Shown here piece after piece: positions 8,480 to 17,749 of a DNA stretch of 64,000 nt. Source of the stretch: Chlorogloeopsis sp038404745 (lineage in GTDB: Bacteria; Cyanobacteriota; Cyanobacteriia; Cyanobacteriales; Nostocaceae); the NCBI RefSeq assembly GCF_038404745.2, contig NZ_JAYKTT020000074.1, forward strand, positions 42,289-106,288, written 5' to 3'. Under the pieces are notes generated by a model, which searched no databases, was not told where the DNA came from, and worked only from the letters and a program-made list of their open reading frames with translations. Position 1 is the stretch's first letter; every line of letters starts with the position of its first letter. The translations under genes were made by a program, and so were the position numbers.

Positions 8480-9370
8480 ATGTCAGCTATCTCTGTAACA
8501 CCCTCTACACAACGCTTTCATCAAGCTCTTTTGCAAGGTTTAGCTCTTACATATGTTAGTTTTATCATTCTGCTACCTTTGGGAGCAATCTTTCTACAAG
8601 CTTCTAAAAGCTCTTGGCAGAAATTGTGGCAAGTTGTGACTGCTCCAGTTGCTGTAGAGGCATATAAGCTTTCTTTTTCTGCTGCGCTGTTGGCTGCTCT
8701 AATTAACAGCGTTTTTGGAGTCATACTCGCCTGGATCTTAGTACGTTATAACTTTCCTGGCAGAAAGCTTGCAGATGGCTTGGTGGATTTACCTTTTGCT
8801 ATGCCTGCGGTAGTTGCTGGTATTGCTTTAGTGTCTGTGTACGGTTCTGGTGGAGTAGTTGGACAGTACTTTGACTCTGGAACATTTTTAGGGAATTGCT
8901 TGCGGCAACTTGGTATTGAGCAGGTTAACTTGACTTCATCTGTAGTCGGAGTTGTTTTTGCAAAGATTTTTGTTACCCTTCCTTTTGTCGTGAGAACCGT
9001 ACAACCTGTGTTGATAGAGATTGAGCCGGAGGTTGAGGAAGCAGCGCACAGTCTAGGAGCAAACTCTTGGCAAACATTTTGGAGAGTTATTTTTCCCCAA
9101 TTATTACCTGCAATCTTGACAGGATTTACTCTTGCTTTTGCCCGTGCAGTCGGAGAGTACGGTGTAGTAGTGATAATTTCTGGCAATATTCCTTTTGAGA
9201 CAATGATTAGCTCAGTCTATATCTACCGTCGATTGGAACAGTATGACTATAGTGGTGCAACAGCTGTGGCGATTGTGTTGTTGGTGTTTTCTTTAGTGAT
9301 TTTGATATGTACTAATTTGTTGTACTGGTGGAGTCGGCGATATGAAATTTCCGTTCCTATGAGGTATTAA
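8480..9370 (+). CDS. cysT: Sulfate ABC transporter permease, CysT (CysU)
   Basis: This 296-residue inner-membrane permease subunit has about six transmembrane helices. It carries the cytoplasmic EAA loop that contacts the ATPase (EEAAHSLGANSWQTFWRVIF, about residues 190-210) and the AFARAVGEYGVVVIISGN motif typical of sulfate and molybdate permeases. The start is ATG, 5 bases after sbpA. It pairs with cysW downstream to form the channel. Confidence 0.93.
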   Translation: MSAISVTPSTQRFHQALLQGLALTYVSFIILLPLGAIFLQASKSSWQKLWQVVTAPVAVEAYKLSFSAALLAALINSVFGVILAWILVRYNFPGRKLADGLVDLPFAMPAVVAGIALVSVYGSGGVVGQYFDSGTFLGNCLRQLGIEQVNLTSSVVGVVFAKIFVTLPFVVRTVQPVLIEIEPEVEEAAHSLGANSWQTFWRVIFPQLLPAILTGFTLAFARAVGEYGVVVIISGNIPFETMISSVYIYRRLEQYDYSGATAVAIVLLVFSLVILICTNLLYWWSRRYEISVPMRY

Positions 9371-9436
9371 TACGGCATATTTCTCGCCATATAAAAATAA
9401 GATTGCTGTTAGTAGCAAAAAGTAATTTTGATAGAA

Positions 9437-10276
9437 ATGAAATTCTTGATCAAGCAAGTTAAGGCAACCTTACAATCGCTACCTTGGGGACGCTATCTAT
9501 TAATTACTTTGGGTCTTTCTTTCTTAGTGATTGTCGTTGTTTTTCCCCTATTAAATATTTTTTATCAAGCATTTGCCAATGGCATTGAAGCTTATTGGGC
9601 TGGAGTTACGATACCTGAAGCACGCCATGCCATTTTTTTAACTGTGGTGATCGCTTTAGTTTCGCTTCCTCTTAATATCGGGTTTGGAGTATTGCTTGCT
9701 TGGATTTTGGCGCGGTACTCGTTTCCCGGTAAGGTACTGTTGCTAGGAATTATTGACTTGCCATTAGCCATTTCACCTACTGTTGTGGGTTTGATGTTCA
9801 TTCTTCTCTATAGTCATACCGCAGGTATCTTTGGTTCCTGGTTAGAAACAGTCAACATAGATGTCATTTTTGCCCTACCAGGGATGATTTTAACGACTTT
9901 GTTTGTAACCTTCCCATTTATAGTACGAGAGGTACTACCAACGCTGCAAAACATGGGAATGGAAGAAGAGGAAGCAGCTAAAACGTTGGGAGCAAATTCG
10001 TGGCAGACTTTTTGGCGAGTGACTTTCCCTTCTATTCGTTGGGCTTTGCTTTATGGGGTACTGATCTGTACATCTAGGGCAATCGGAGAGTTTGGAGCAG
10101 TTTCGGTTGTCTCCGGAAAGCTGATTGGACAAACAAACACTTTGACATTGCACGTCGAACAAGTATATACAGAATACCAAACTGTTGCTGCCTTTGCCTG
10201 TGCGTCGCTTCTAGCTGTAATGGGACTCCTAAGTTTGGTAGGACAGGAATTGCTGCGAACAAAGGACAAATCTTGA
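9437..10276 (+). CDS. cysW: Sulfate ABC transporter permease, CysW
   Basis: This second permease subunit (279 residues) has six predicted transmembrane helices, the EAA loop EEEAAKTLGANSWQTFWRV and the motif TSRAIGEFGAVSVVSGK. I start it at the ATG at 9437. A TTG at 9428 in the same frame would add only three residues. It follows cysT after 66 bases. The ATPase gene cysA, which often completes such operons, is not next and not elsewhere in the window, so the ATPase must be encoded at another site. Confidence 0.92.
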   Translation: MKFLIKQVKATLQSLPWGRYLLITLGLSFLVIVVVFPLLNIFYQAFANGIEAYWAGVTIPEARHAIFLTVVIALVSLPLNIGFGVLLAWILARYSFPGKVLLLGIIDLPLAISPTVVGLMFILLYSHTAGIFGSWLETVNIDVIFALPGMILTTLFVTFPFIVREVLPTLQNMGMEEEEAAKTLGANSWQTFWRVTFPSIRWALLYGVLICTSRAIGEFGAVSVVSGKLIGQTNTLTLHVEQVYTEYQTVAAFACASLLAVMGLLSLVGQELLRTKDKS

Positions 10277-10354
10277 AAGTTCGTTTTGTCACAATCCTCT
10301 CAACACAGAGATTAAATTAGGTTTGGTTTAATAAATTACTATATTTAAAATTTT

Positions 10355-12724
10355 ATGTCAGAAGAAGTACTTAAATCATCACTGGGAGAATACACTTATC
10401 CTCAAGGATATCTGGAGTATGTCAGCACCTTAACGTTTCTGGGTCGTTTGCGCTGTTCTACCCGACAAATTGAAGCTGGCAGTTGGCAAGAAATTCTCTT
10501 GGACTATGAAGTTGGTGCTTCTGGAATTGCAGACGGTGCTTGGTTTAAGGTAACTTTTAAATTTTACTCAGATTGGGCGTTATTTCAGACGGAAGATCCC
10601 AAGGCTGCTAACTATATTTCTGCCGAATACCAGGCTCGTCCTCCTCTGGTTGGTGAAAGTCCGGCAACTGTGCAATCACTGAAAATCCGATTTGATCAGA
10701 AGGGGCATGAACGTCCTTATCAAAAGGCAATTATTGTAGACATCGTAGATGGCTACCTCAAACCGGGAGATCACATCTTGATTCGGTTAGGCGATCGCCG
10801 CGCTGGTAGTCCGGGAACACGAGTGCAAACTTTTGTGGAACAAGGTTTCCGATTCCGGGCTTACATCGATCCGGTTGGCACTTCTCGCTTTGCTGAAATT
10901 CCCGGTGATGTGGTGATTGATATTGTGCCAGGATTACCTGCAAAGCTGACAATTGTAACCCCGCGACTTGTCAAGACAAACGTTTACTTCCCTGTACGGG
11001 TAAGAGCAGAAGACGCTTGGGGTAACACTTGCTGGGGACTAGGAGGAAAGTTACACTTAACAAGTTATAGTTTAGGCAAAATCCTCCCAGAACGGCTACT
11101 TAATTTACCAGAGCAAGGTTGGGCAGTTGCAAAAACAAAATTGACTCTAGATACAGATGCAGAAACAATACTTCAGGCTACTTTAGTAGGAACTGAACTG
11201 CAAAGCGCTCCAACTGCGATCACGGCTGAAAGTAACATCAACTTTCCACGAGCATTTTTTGCCGATCTCCACGTACACTCTAACAACACTGTTGGAACTA
11301 ATAGTACAGAGTATAATTTTGCCTATGGTCGGGATGTCGCAGGGCTAGACGTTCTCGGCTATACAGCCAATGATTTCAATATCACTGAAGAACGCTGGCA
11401 ACAAGACGTGAAACTCTGCCAGGAGGTAACGCAGGAGGGCAAGTTTCTCTGCTATCCGGGTACAGAATGGTGTGGTAACTCAGCAGCGGGAGGCGATCGC
11501 AATGTTATTTTCTTGAGTGATGAAGTGCTGTTTCCCTATGATCGCCAGGGAAAACAAGTACGCTCGTTTGAGTGGAATGAAGATATGAAAGGTAAGCAAC
11601 TAGTACCTGGAGCTTGGCCTGTGGATCGGCTTTACGCCGCCTACATTCACAATCCAGAGCAGTACCTACTCATCCCTCACATTGGCGGACGGCGTGCTAT
11701 TTTAGACTGGCATCACCCCAAATTGGAACGTCTGATAGAAATCGGTTCTGCTTGGGGACATTTTCCTTGGTTTTATCAAGATGCTATCAGTCGTGGATAT
11801 AAAGTCGGTGTATCAGCCAATGGCGATGAACATCGGGGACGTTGTGGTGGTGGGGTTCCAGGTACAGCAGTTTTTGGCGTCAATGGTGGAGTTACAGGAA
11901 TTATTGCCCCCTCGCTTACCAAATCGGATATCAATTACGCCTTGCGTTTTCGTCATACCTGGGCAACAACTGGTGAGCGTCTTGTCGCTTTGTTGTGGTC
12001 AGGTAAACATATTCAAGGAGATGAATTTACTACATCTGAAGCAGTTACAATTAATTATCGATTGCTCGGTACAAGCGGTTGGGATGAAATTGCGGCATAT
12101 AATCACAATGGTCTGCTGTGGCATCGCAATCTTCAAGCTGAAGCAGGTTATGCTCCAAACAAAATTCGTCTACGCTGGGGTGGCTCACGAATTAAAGACC
12201 GCTATCGTTGGGCTGAATGGCGTGGAGTATTAGAATTTTCTAATACAATAGTTCAGTGCTATCAAGCTTATGGACTAGAACATTCAGAGGAGTATGTAAG
12301 ACGAAAGGGAGCACTGCAATTAGAATTTCGCTCTGATACCTACGGAGATTCTGATGCAATTGAACTGGAAGTTTCTGATTTGCTCCATGCTAAGTTTCGG
12401 CTTGAGGTGCAAATCGATAGTTACATCAAAATTGGAAGTCCACTACAACGCAATCCCTATATTCATTGTCCAGAATTTAGTTGGGAATTCACTGGCAAAG
12501 AACTAATTAACTATGGAATGCTTCGGCAAGAACTGGGAGGAGCAGAGCTTTTCATCGTAGTAGAAAGGATAAGTGCAACTCAAATGCCAAGAGATATTGG
12601 TGGCAGTTTTGTACTGGAACCTCAACACACTCCCCATGGTTTTCTGCCCATCTATATTTCAGGTCGTCAAATTGATGATGCTAAAGTCTGGACTAGTCCT
12701 TTGTTTATCGTGTTTGAGACTTGA
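10355..12724 (+). CDS. DUF3604-family putative metal-dependent protein
   Basis: This large soluble protein (789 residues) has no signal peptide. The first 290 residues look beta-rich and include PGDHILIRLGDRRAGSPGTR, typical of DUF3604 proteins. The second part begins with FFADLHVHSNNTVGTNS (about residue 305), a PHP-like metal site. It continues with further histidine and acidic residues in YPGTEWCGNSAAGGDRN, LLIPHIGGRRA and VSANGDEHRGRCGGG. The pattern suggests a PHP-type hydrolase or esterase, but the substrate is unknown. It starts 78 bases after cysW on the same strand, so it may be expressed with sulfate uptake, which is an inference from position only. Confidence 0.75.
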   Translation: MSEEVLKSSLGEYTYPQGYLEYVSTLTFLGRLRCSTRQIEAGSWQEILLDYEVGASGIADGAWFKVTFKFYSDWALFQTEDPKAANYISAEYQARPPLVGESPATVQSLKIRFDQKGHERPYQKAIIVDIVDGYLKPGDHILIRLGDRRAGSPGTRVQTFVEQGFRFRAYIDPVGTSRFAEIPGDVVIDIVPGLPAKLTIVTPRLVKTNVYFPVRVRAEDAWGNTCWGLGGKLHLTSYSLGKILPERLLNLPEQGWAVAKTKLTLDTDAETILQATLVGTELQSAPTAITAESNINFPRAFFADLHVHSNNTVGTNSTEYNFAYGRDVAGLDVLGYTANDFNITEERWQQDVKLCQEVTQEGKFLCYPGTEWCGNSAAGGDRNVIFLSDEVLFPYDRQGKQVRSFEWNEDMKGKQLVPGAWPVDRLYAAYIHNPEQYLLIPHIGGRRAILDWHHPKLERLIEIGSAWGHFPWFYQDAISRGYKVGVSANGDEHRGRCGGGVPGTAVFGVNGGVTGIIAPSLTKSDINYALRFRHTWATTGERLVALLWSGKHIQGDEFTTSEAVTINYRLLGTSGWDEIAAYNHNGLLWHRNLQAEAGYAPNKIRLRWGGSRIKDRYRWAEWRGVLEFSNTIVQCYQAYGLEHSEEYVRRKGALQLEFRSDTYGDSDAIELEVSDLLHAKFRLEVQIDSYIKIGSPLQRNPYIHCPEFSWEFTGKELINYGMLRQELGGAELFIVVERISATQMPRDIGGSFVLEPQHTPHGFLPIYISGRQIDDAKVWTSPLFIVFET

Positions 12725-13000
12725 AGTATTTATTAGCTGAAACTTCCATTGAGCGATCGCTTGCTCTGGCTTAATAATTTTTACGCAAAAAGGATGATAA
12801 AGAAGATGCAAGTACGTGGTGATTGGGAGATAGAGAAGTATCGTATTTTATTTTTCCCCCAGAGAACGCAGAGGATACTCAGAGCTTTATGTTCAGAACT
12901 CAAAGAATAAATAATTATAAAATTTGTAAAATACATCACTATTAAGTGATTTATTTTTCTAATCTAAATTTAGATTCATCTCTCCATCGGTGGTGTCGTC
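12725..13000. other. Spacer with a short repeat phrase
   Basis: The 276-base gap is AT-rich near the next gene. At about 12858-12885 it holds CCCCAGAGAACGCAGAGGAT, a phrase common between genes in filamentous cyanobacteria. No gene or terminator is evident. Confidence 0.4.
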
Positions 13001-14569
13001 ATGATCCAGTACAGATATCGAGTATTGGTAGCCACTGTTGCTTTTTCTTGTGTTTTACCCTTAACAGTTCAAGCCGCTCCATCTGTTGAACCTCAAAGGA
13101 CTACTGCACAGACAGTGGAATTTGTACAGCAACGCATTTTGTATGTCAACCCTCAGCAAGGCACAGATGCCCCTAATGCTGGCAAAAGTCAGTTGACTCC
13201 TTTTAAGACAATTACCTATGCCTTGCAACAGGCAGAACCTGGTACAGTAATTCAGTTAGCCCCTGGACAGTACCAGGCTGGGGAGACTTTTCCGCTCAAA
13301 CTTAAGCCAAAAGTTATTCTCAAAGGTAACGAATTCCAGCAGGGGCAAGGAGTTGCAATTGTTGGTGGGGGTGACTATCTCAGCCGTATCTTTGCCCGCC
13401 AAAATATCACTCTCTTGGCTGCCCCAGATAGTCAAGTTATCGGTGTCACCATTACCAATCCCAATACACGCGGCACAGGCATCTGGGTAGAATCTGCTAA
13501 TCCTACTATTCGTAACAATACCTTTGCCAACAACAAGCGAGAAGGTGTTTTTGTCACGGGCAACGCCGATCCCAAAATCCAGAACAATCAATTTATCAAT
13601 AACGATGCCAATGGAATTTCTGTCACTGGAATAGCCAAAGGCGAAATCAGGGGAAATACGTTTCAGAAAAACGGTTTCGGTTTAGCGATCGGTGGCTCTT
13701 CTACTCCGTTAGTAGTCAATAATCAGATTCGAGGTAGCAGAAGCGGCTTGGTGGTGACGGAGAAGGGGCGTCCAAATTTGCAAGGGAATTTCGTTGAAAA
13801 TAACAGTCAAAATAGCCAAATAGCGATCGCTCCTACTCAATCAAATGTAAACAATAATGACTTGCAAAATAATCTAGAAAACAACAGTGAAAATGCTCAA
13901 ATAGCAAGCGCCCCCACTCAACCAAATCTAGACAATAATAATTTTCAAAATAATCTAGAAAATAGTAGTGAAAATGGACAAATAGCGATCGCTCCTACTC
14001 AACCCAATCTAAGCAATAACAATTTTCAAAATAATGTAGAGGAAGTAGGTAATGAGGCGAACTCTATACCAACAAAGCCGCCGTTACCAGCAGTACCGGA
14101 GCAACCAGATAATGGAATATGGGCGAGAGCGGATCGGGGGATCTTAAAAGAAGGTATATATACTTTTCCAGATGGATTAGTTATTTACTCAAATGGAAAC
14201 AACGCATTTTGTGGTTTCACAAGTCCAGCACACTATAAGAGGTATGACAGAGGGTGGGACAATGTGAAGTCAATCAGCGAACAGGATAGAGCTAGAGTTG
14301 TATCTGATATGCGTGATGAGGGACTTTGTCCCCTAGCTGATGCAGATAAAAATAGCAGGGTGTTTGTTCATGACATCAACCGCAACGATTTTGGGAATAC
14401 CCAACAGCTTGTAATTCCGAGTGTAGCAGCACAGCCGCAAGACAAATGGGTTTTAATTATGGGTAATAAAGTAGTGGTGATTAACTCTGATGGCAAGGTG
14501 TTTACCCATGACATCAGCGGGAATACTATGGGAAATGTTAACCAGCTTCCAAATTCAAGTGGTAGATAA
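13001..14569 (+). CDS. Secreted DUF1565/right-handed beta-helix protein with internal repeats
   Basis: The protein has 522 residues. A signal peptide is clear (MIQYRYRVLVATVAF, cleavage near VQA-AP at about residue 26). Residues 47-260 are a DUF1565 and parallel beta-helix region: LYVNPQQGTDAPNAGKSQLTPFK, then Asn-rich coils with NPTIRNNTFANN and GEIRGNTFQKN, as in pectate-lyase-like folds. Residues 273-353 are three 27-residue copies of a QIAIAPTQPNLSNNNFQNN-like unit encoded by an 81-bp tandem repeat. The C-terminal 150 residues are a separate domain with repeated FVHDINRNDFGN and FTHDISGNTMGN motifs. It probably binds or modifies an extracellular polysaccharide. No catalytic residues can be assigned. 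Confidence 0.75.
   Translation: MIQYRYRVLVATVAFSCVLPLTVQAAPSVEPQRTTAQTVEFVQQRILYVNPQQGTDAPNAGKSQLTPFKTITYALQQAEPGTVIQLAPGQYQAGETFPLKLKPKVILKGNEFQQGQGVAIVGGGDYLSRIFARQNITLLAAPDSQVIGVTITNPNTRGTGIWVESANPTIRNNTFANNKREGVFVTGNADPKIQNNQFINNDANGISVTGIAKGEIRGNTFQKNGFGLAIGGSSTPLVVNNQIRGSRSGLVVTEKGRPNLQGNFVENNSQNSQIAIAPTQSNVNNNDLQNNLENNSENAQIASAPTQPNLDNNNFQNNLENSSENGQIAIAPTQPNLSNNNFQNNVEEVGNEANSIPTKPPLPAVPEQPDNGIWARADRGILKEGIYTFPDGLVIYSNGNNAFCGFTSPAHYKRYDRGWDNVKSISEQDRARVVSDMRDEGLCPLADADKNSRVFVHDINRNDFGNTQQLVIPSVAAQPQDKWVLIMGNKVVVINSDGKVFTHDISGNTMGNVNQLPNSSGR
13817..14059 (+). repeat. Three tandem 81-bp coding repeats
   Basis: Copies begin at 13817, 13898 and 13979. Copies 1 and 3 carry the HIP1 octamer GCGATCGC, and copy 2 has a diverged version (GCAAGCGCC). 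The repeat keeps the frame and encodes 27 residues rich in Asn and Gln. The end of copy 3 diverges. Confidence 0.85.
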
Positions 14570-14713
14570 GTGGTTAGGCAAAATTAAAGTTACGGGTGGA
14601 AATCGAGGAACAGGGTACAGGGAACAGCTTAAAAGAATGTTTAATTAATTTTGTTAAATCTGGGATAGATTCAGCATGAGCAAGTTGTGTCATCGCTGGC
14701 AGAAGAGATAATG

Positions 14714-15403
14714 CTAAGATTGTGCAGTTTGTTCTGGTTCTGCTTGTTCTAGCTTCTGTCCTAATTTTGGCTCTGTACCAGCAAGTAATCGTTCAATATT
14801 ACTGCGATGCCGCCAAACAACGTATAATCCACCGACAATGCCGAACAAGATGTAGGGTAGTGGTTGGTGAAAAATTATCATGAAAATAGAAACAGCGATC
14901 GCACCACAAATTGAACTTAAGGAAACTATCCGTGAGATGGCGACGACGACAGCAAACACCCCTACTGTTGCCAGTGCCACCTGCCAATTCATTGCCAATA
15001 AAACACCCAAACTAGTTGCAACCGATTTACCACCACTAAATCCTAAAAAAATGGATTTACTGTGTCCCAGTATTGCTGATAATCCTGCTAAAGTTACCAT
15101 CCAAGATTGCCATATTTCCAGATTTACTGTTGGGGGAATCAAATTTTGAGTTTGGGCAAAGTTGAATAACCAGTAAACAAGGAAAATTGCTAAAACTCCT
15201 TTTAGACAATCAATCCCTAAAACAAATGCTCCAGGGCCTTTACCTAAAGTTCTTAGCACATTAGTTGCGCCTGTAGAACCAGAGCCAACTTCGCGAATAT
15301 CAATACCTTTTAATAGCCTCACTAGTGTGTAGCCTGTAGGAGTTGAGCCTAGTAGATAGGCTAAAACCAAAATTGCCCCACACAAACTGAACCAAATAGC
15401 CAT
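14714..15403 (-). CDS. plsY: Acyl-phosphate:glycerol-3-phosphate acyltransferase
   Basis: This 229-residue integral membrane enzyme makes lysophosphatidic acid from acyl-phosphate and glycerol-3-phosphate, the first step of membrane glycerolipid synthesis. The three conserved motifs are present: LLGSTPTGY near residue 18, GSGSTGATNVLRTLGK near 41, and GFSGGKSVATSLGVL near 122. Five or so transmembrane helices are visible, and a polar Gln/Glu-rich tail of about 25 residues follows. It starts with ATG at 15403. Confidence 0.95.
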   Translation of the reverse strand: MAIWFSLCGAILVLAYLLGSTPTGYTLVRLLKGIDIREVGSGSTGATNVLRTLGKGPGAFVLGIDCLKGVLAIFLVYWLFNFAQTQNLIPPTVNLEIWQSWMVTLAGLSAILGHSKSIFLGFSGGKSVATSLGVLLAMNWQVALATVGVFAVVVAISRIVSLSSICGAIAVSIFMIIFHQPLPYILFGIVGGLYVVWRHRSNIERLLAGTEPKLGQKLEQAEPEQTAQS

Positions 15404-15752
15404 ATGTCAACAGTCCATAGTCCATAGTAAAAAGTCTACTACTCTGTCAACCAAGAATTGATGCGTTGAGGCTGACACTCCAGACGCGGGAACACGGAAG
15501 AGGACAAGGAGATCAAGGAGATAAGGAGACACGGGAACACGGGGAGTAATAAACCATCAACTCCTGTACGGGCGGGTTTAAAAGAGAAGTTGTCGATTTT
15601 AACCGAAAAATAATCAATGAAATCCGCACGGCAGTCGCACTCGACGCGCTTAAGCCGACGCCAGGTGCTACAACGGGGGGAACCCCCAAGGGCGCACTGG
15701 CTCCGCAAGGGCGCGCTGCCTCCCCTACTATTAACAAATGATTTATGACTAA
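15404..15752. other. Spacer of purine-rich and family A repeats
   Basis: No gene is credible here, and reading frames found in this stretch are products of repeat DNA. Positions 15479-15545 are a family-B-like G/A-rich tract (GGAACACGGAAGAGG, GGAGACACGGG). It runs into a full-length family A element (15564-15729). Confidence 0.6.
15564..15729 (-). repeat. Family A repeat, long composite form
   Basis: It begins with CTGTACGGGCGGGTTTAAAA, continues with GTCGATTTTAACCGAAAAAT and CCGCACGGCAGTCGCA, then a GC-rich core with CGACGCGCTTAAGCCGACG and GGGGGGAACCCCC, and ends GGGCGCGCTGCCTCCCCTAC. The same modules occur in inverse order and orientation at 18955-19123. I call the strand minus because the 18955 copy is taken as plus. 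Confidence 0.75.
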
Positions 15753-17021
15753 TTAAAAATCATCATCATAGCTTCTCATCATTTTCGGATCAGGGGCAAA
15801 GGCTAACCACAAGGGAAATTGCAGTAGTGCCAGACTAATTTGCTCTTCGGAATCGTCAATGATAATCAAAGGCAATAGCTTAGATTTCTGCAAGCGATCA
15901 GCTTTTTGGGCTAAAGCTTCTGGTGTCTCAAATAATGTTACTCCGCGATCGGGGCCAAAATCTGGACGACCAATTCCCAAGCAATCCTGCAAGCCACGCC
16001 GCCACTCACCTAAGCGTTCTGGCGTATTAGCTAATACTAAAGTGCGGAGGCGATCGCCATATAATTTGTGCAATATTGAGATAACTGCTGAACTAATCAG
16101 TATATTTTGCAATCTGCTTCCCATTGTTCGCAAAGCACCCCTTCCTCCTTGGTTGAAAAACCAGTCAGATACTCGTTCAGCATGAACTGGTTCAAAGGTA
16201 CGGCGCAATTGCCAAGGTGGGCCATAATAATCTGGTTTGTTGCGATATTGATCGATGAGACGGCGAATTTGTTTTGTAGTGTCTTGAAACTGCTGTTGGG
16301 CAAATTGAGGTGTTCCTAACTCAATTTCTGCTGGTTGAACCTCTTTGACTATCGATTTTTCTGGTTCTGGTTTAGTCTTCGGTACTAATTGCAACTGTTC
16401 TGCTGCTACTGCCAAATCCTGTAAACTACCTGTGAGATAGTCCTTAAAACCCTGCACCCGAATAGCCAAGTCTTGAGAAGCACCTGCAAATGTGGTTCGC
16501 ATCTCGTTACGAATACGTTCTTGACGTCGTTCTAGCTGTTCTATTGAGAGTTGTAATGCTTGTTTGCGTTGTTCTAGCCCAGCAAGCGCTTCTTGCACTA
16601 GCTTTCCCATTGCTTTTTGCGTTTGTTGCATTTGTGCTTGCAAGCTGGCAATTTCTTGTTTGAGAGCTTGTTCCTGTTGTTGCAGTTCGGCGATTCTTTG
16701 AACTACTTTTAGCTGATCATCTTCTAAGTTAACTTGTGACTCCAGGGTGAGTGTTGCCTCTTGTTCTTGTAGGGCAATATCATCAGCAGAGAACTCTTGT
16801 TTCGACTCGTCTTTAAGGCTTGTGGCTTCTGCATTTATGAGAGGCGAATCAGAAGTGGGTTCGTCTTTTACTTCTGTGTCAAGAGTAGAGTTTTGGGCTG
16901 CTGCTTCCGCCACTGGTTCAACAGATGAGTTTTCTTGTTGATCGCTTGTCAGGCTTTGTTCTTCTTTTTGCACTAAAGACTCTTCTGTTGGTTGTGGGGC
17001 TTGATATTCCTCTGGATTCAT
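15753..17021 (-). CDS. DUF3086 domain protein with long coiled coil
   Basis: The protein has 422 residues. Residues 1-95 are acidic and Gln/Ser-rich and probably disordered. Residues about 100-195 are a continuous coiled coil (QRIAELQQQEQALKQEIASL and following, rich in Q, E, L, K). Residues about 235-422 are a compact domain containing YRNKPDYYGPPWQLRRTFEP and WFFNQGGRGALRTMGSRLQN. This matches my recollection of the cyanobacteria-specific DUF3086 family. No signal peptide or membrane helix is present and no enzymatic motif is evident. The function is unknown. Confidence 0.8.
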   Translation of the reverse strand: MNPEEYQAPQPTEESLVQKEEQSLTSDQQENSSVEPVAEAAAQNSTLDTEVKDEPTSDSPLINAEATSLKDESKQEFSADDIALQEQEATLTLESQVNLEDDQLKVVQRIAELQQQEQALKQEIASLQAQMQQTQKAMGKLVQEALAGLEQRKQALQLSIEQLERRQERIRNEMRTTFAGASQDLAIRVQGFKDYLTGSLQDLAVAAEQLQLVPKTKPEPEKSIVKEVQPAEIELGTPQFAQQQFQDTTKQIRRLIDQYRNKPDYYGPPWQLRRTFEPVHAERVSDWFFNQGGRGALRTMGSRLQNILISSAVISILHKLYGDRLRTLVLANTPERLGEWRRGLQDCLGIGRPDFGPDRGVTLFETPEALAQKADRLQKSKLLPLIIIDDSEEQISLALLQFPLWLAFAPDPKMMRSYDDDF

Positions 17022-17326
17022 AAACTATATTGCAATAACGATGACACAATTAAATAACTTTCAGAAAATATACAATTTACGAACTATAAAAGTCTCTAGT
17101 CCTGAGTTTGCAAAACTTGCGGTAAGTCTGAAAGCTTATCTCTTTACGAGATGACACACACAACAGCTAATTTTGCAACTGTTACATTGCTATCATAGAC
17201 TATTGCTGCTGTGGAACACACGCTAACTCATGCTTGTGTCAACGTATGATTGGGCTTGGCGCAGATTGAAAGATCTATGAAATCTATGCTTGTTTGCAGG
17301 TATTTTTTTGCGGCTGTTGATTTTAT
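17022..17326. other. Spacer without recognised features
   Basis: The 305 bases between the DUF3086 start and the DUF3119 stop are moderately AT-rich. I see no ORF with coding character, no strong hairpin and no family A or B repeat. The promoter for the DUF3086 gene presumably lies near 17030-17100. Confidence 0.4.
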
Positions 17327-17749
17327 TTAGGACTCTATACGCGGGCAACGTTCTTCTAAGCAGTTTTTCAGAGTGTTAGGGTCAAATAAGATAGGTAGAA
17401 AGTGAATACTTTTAACTTCTTTGAAATAAAACAAGATAGGAATTTTATCCCAAAAAATACGCCAGTTTTGCCATTCTAAATAAGGAAAGCGCCTAATTAA
17501 ATTTTCGCCTCTATAGATATCTAAATCGGTGGCGGTAAATTGCAGTCGTATTGTTACTGCCTGCAAAATCAGAAATAACCCCAAAATTGCGATCGCACCG
17601 CCTACCCAAGGTTGCAAAAAAAGCAGTGGAACGGCTGCGAACACTAACACTGCGGGTAGGTTGTAACTAGGCTTAAGTTCCACAGTTGATGCTAATAATG
17701 GTGCTTTTGAAGTAGTCACAGTCTTAATTCCTGTTTTGTGAGTAGACAT
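17327..17749 (-). CDS. DUF3119 family membrane protein
   Basis: The protein has 140 residues with two adjacent hydrophobic helices at about residues 30-70 (NLPAVLVFAAVPLLFLQPWV, then AIAILGLFLILQAVTIRL). A PH-like region follows with DLDIYRGENLIRRFPYLEWQNWRIFW and a conserved-looking FKEVKSIHFLPILFDPNTL near the end. This is the pattern of the cyanobacterial and plastid DUF3119 family. It is preceded on the same strand by the MlaE-type permease gene, which suggests a link to lipid transport, but repeat DNA separates the two and the role is unknown. Confidence 0.8.
   Translation of the reverse strand: MSTHKTGIKTVTTSKAPLLASTVELKPSYNLPAVLVFAAVPLLFLQPWVGGAIAILGLFLILQAVTIRLQFTATDLDIYRGENLIRRFPYLEWQNWRIFWDKIPILFYFKEVKSIHFLPILFDPNTLKNCLEERCPRIES

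Noticed and set aside
8746..9186. Minus-strand frame of 146 codons inside cysT
   Set aside because: It is the antisense shadow of a clear permease gene; its protein has no family motif.
11781..12233. 150-codon frame overlapping the DUF3604 gene
   Set aside because: It is out of frame within a protein with continuous homology-like motifs and has no ribosome binding site.
10277..12724. cysA within the sulfate operon
   Set aside because: The gene after cysW has no Walker motifs and is a DUF3604 protein; no sulfate ATPase gene is found in the window.
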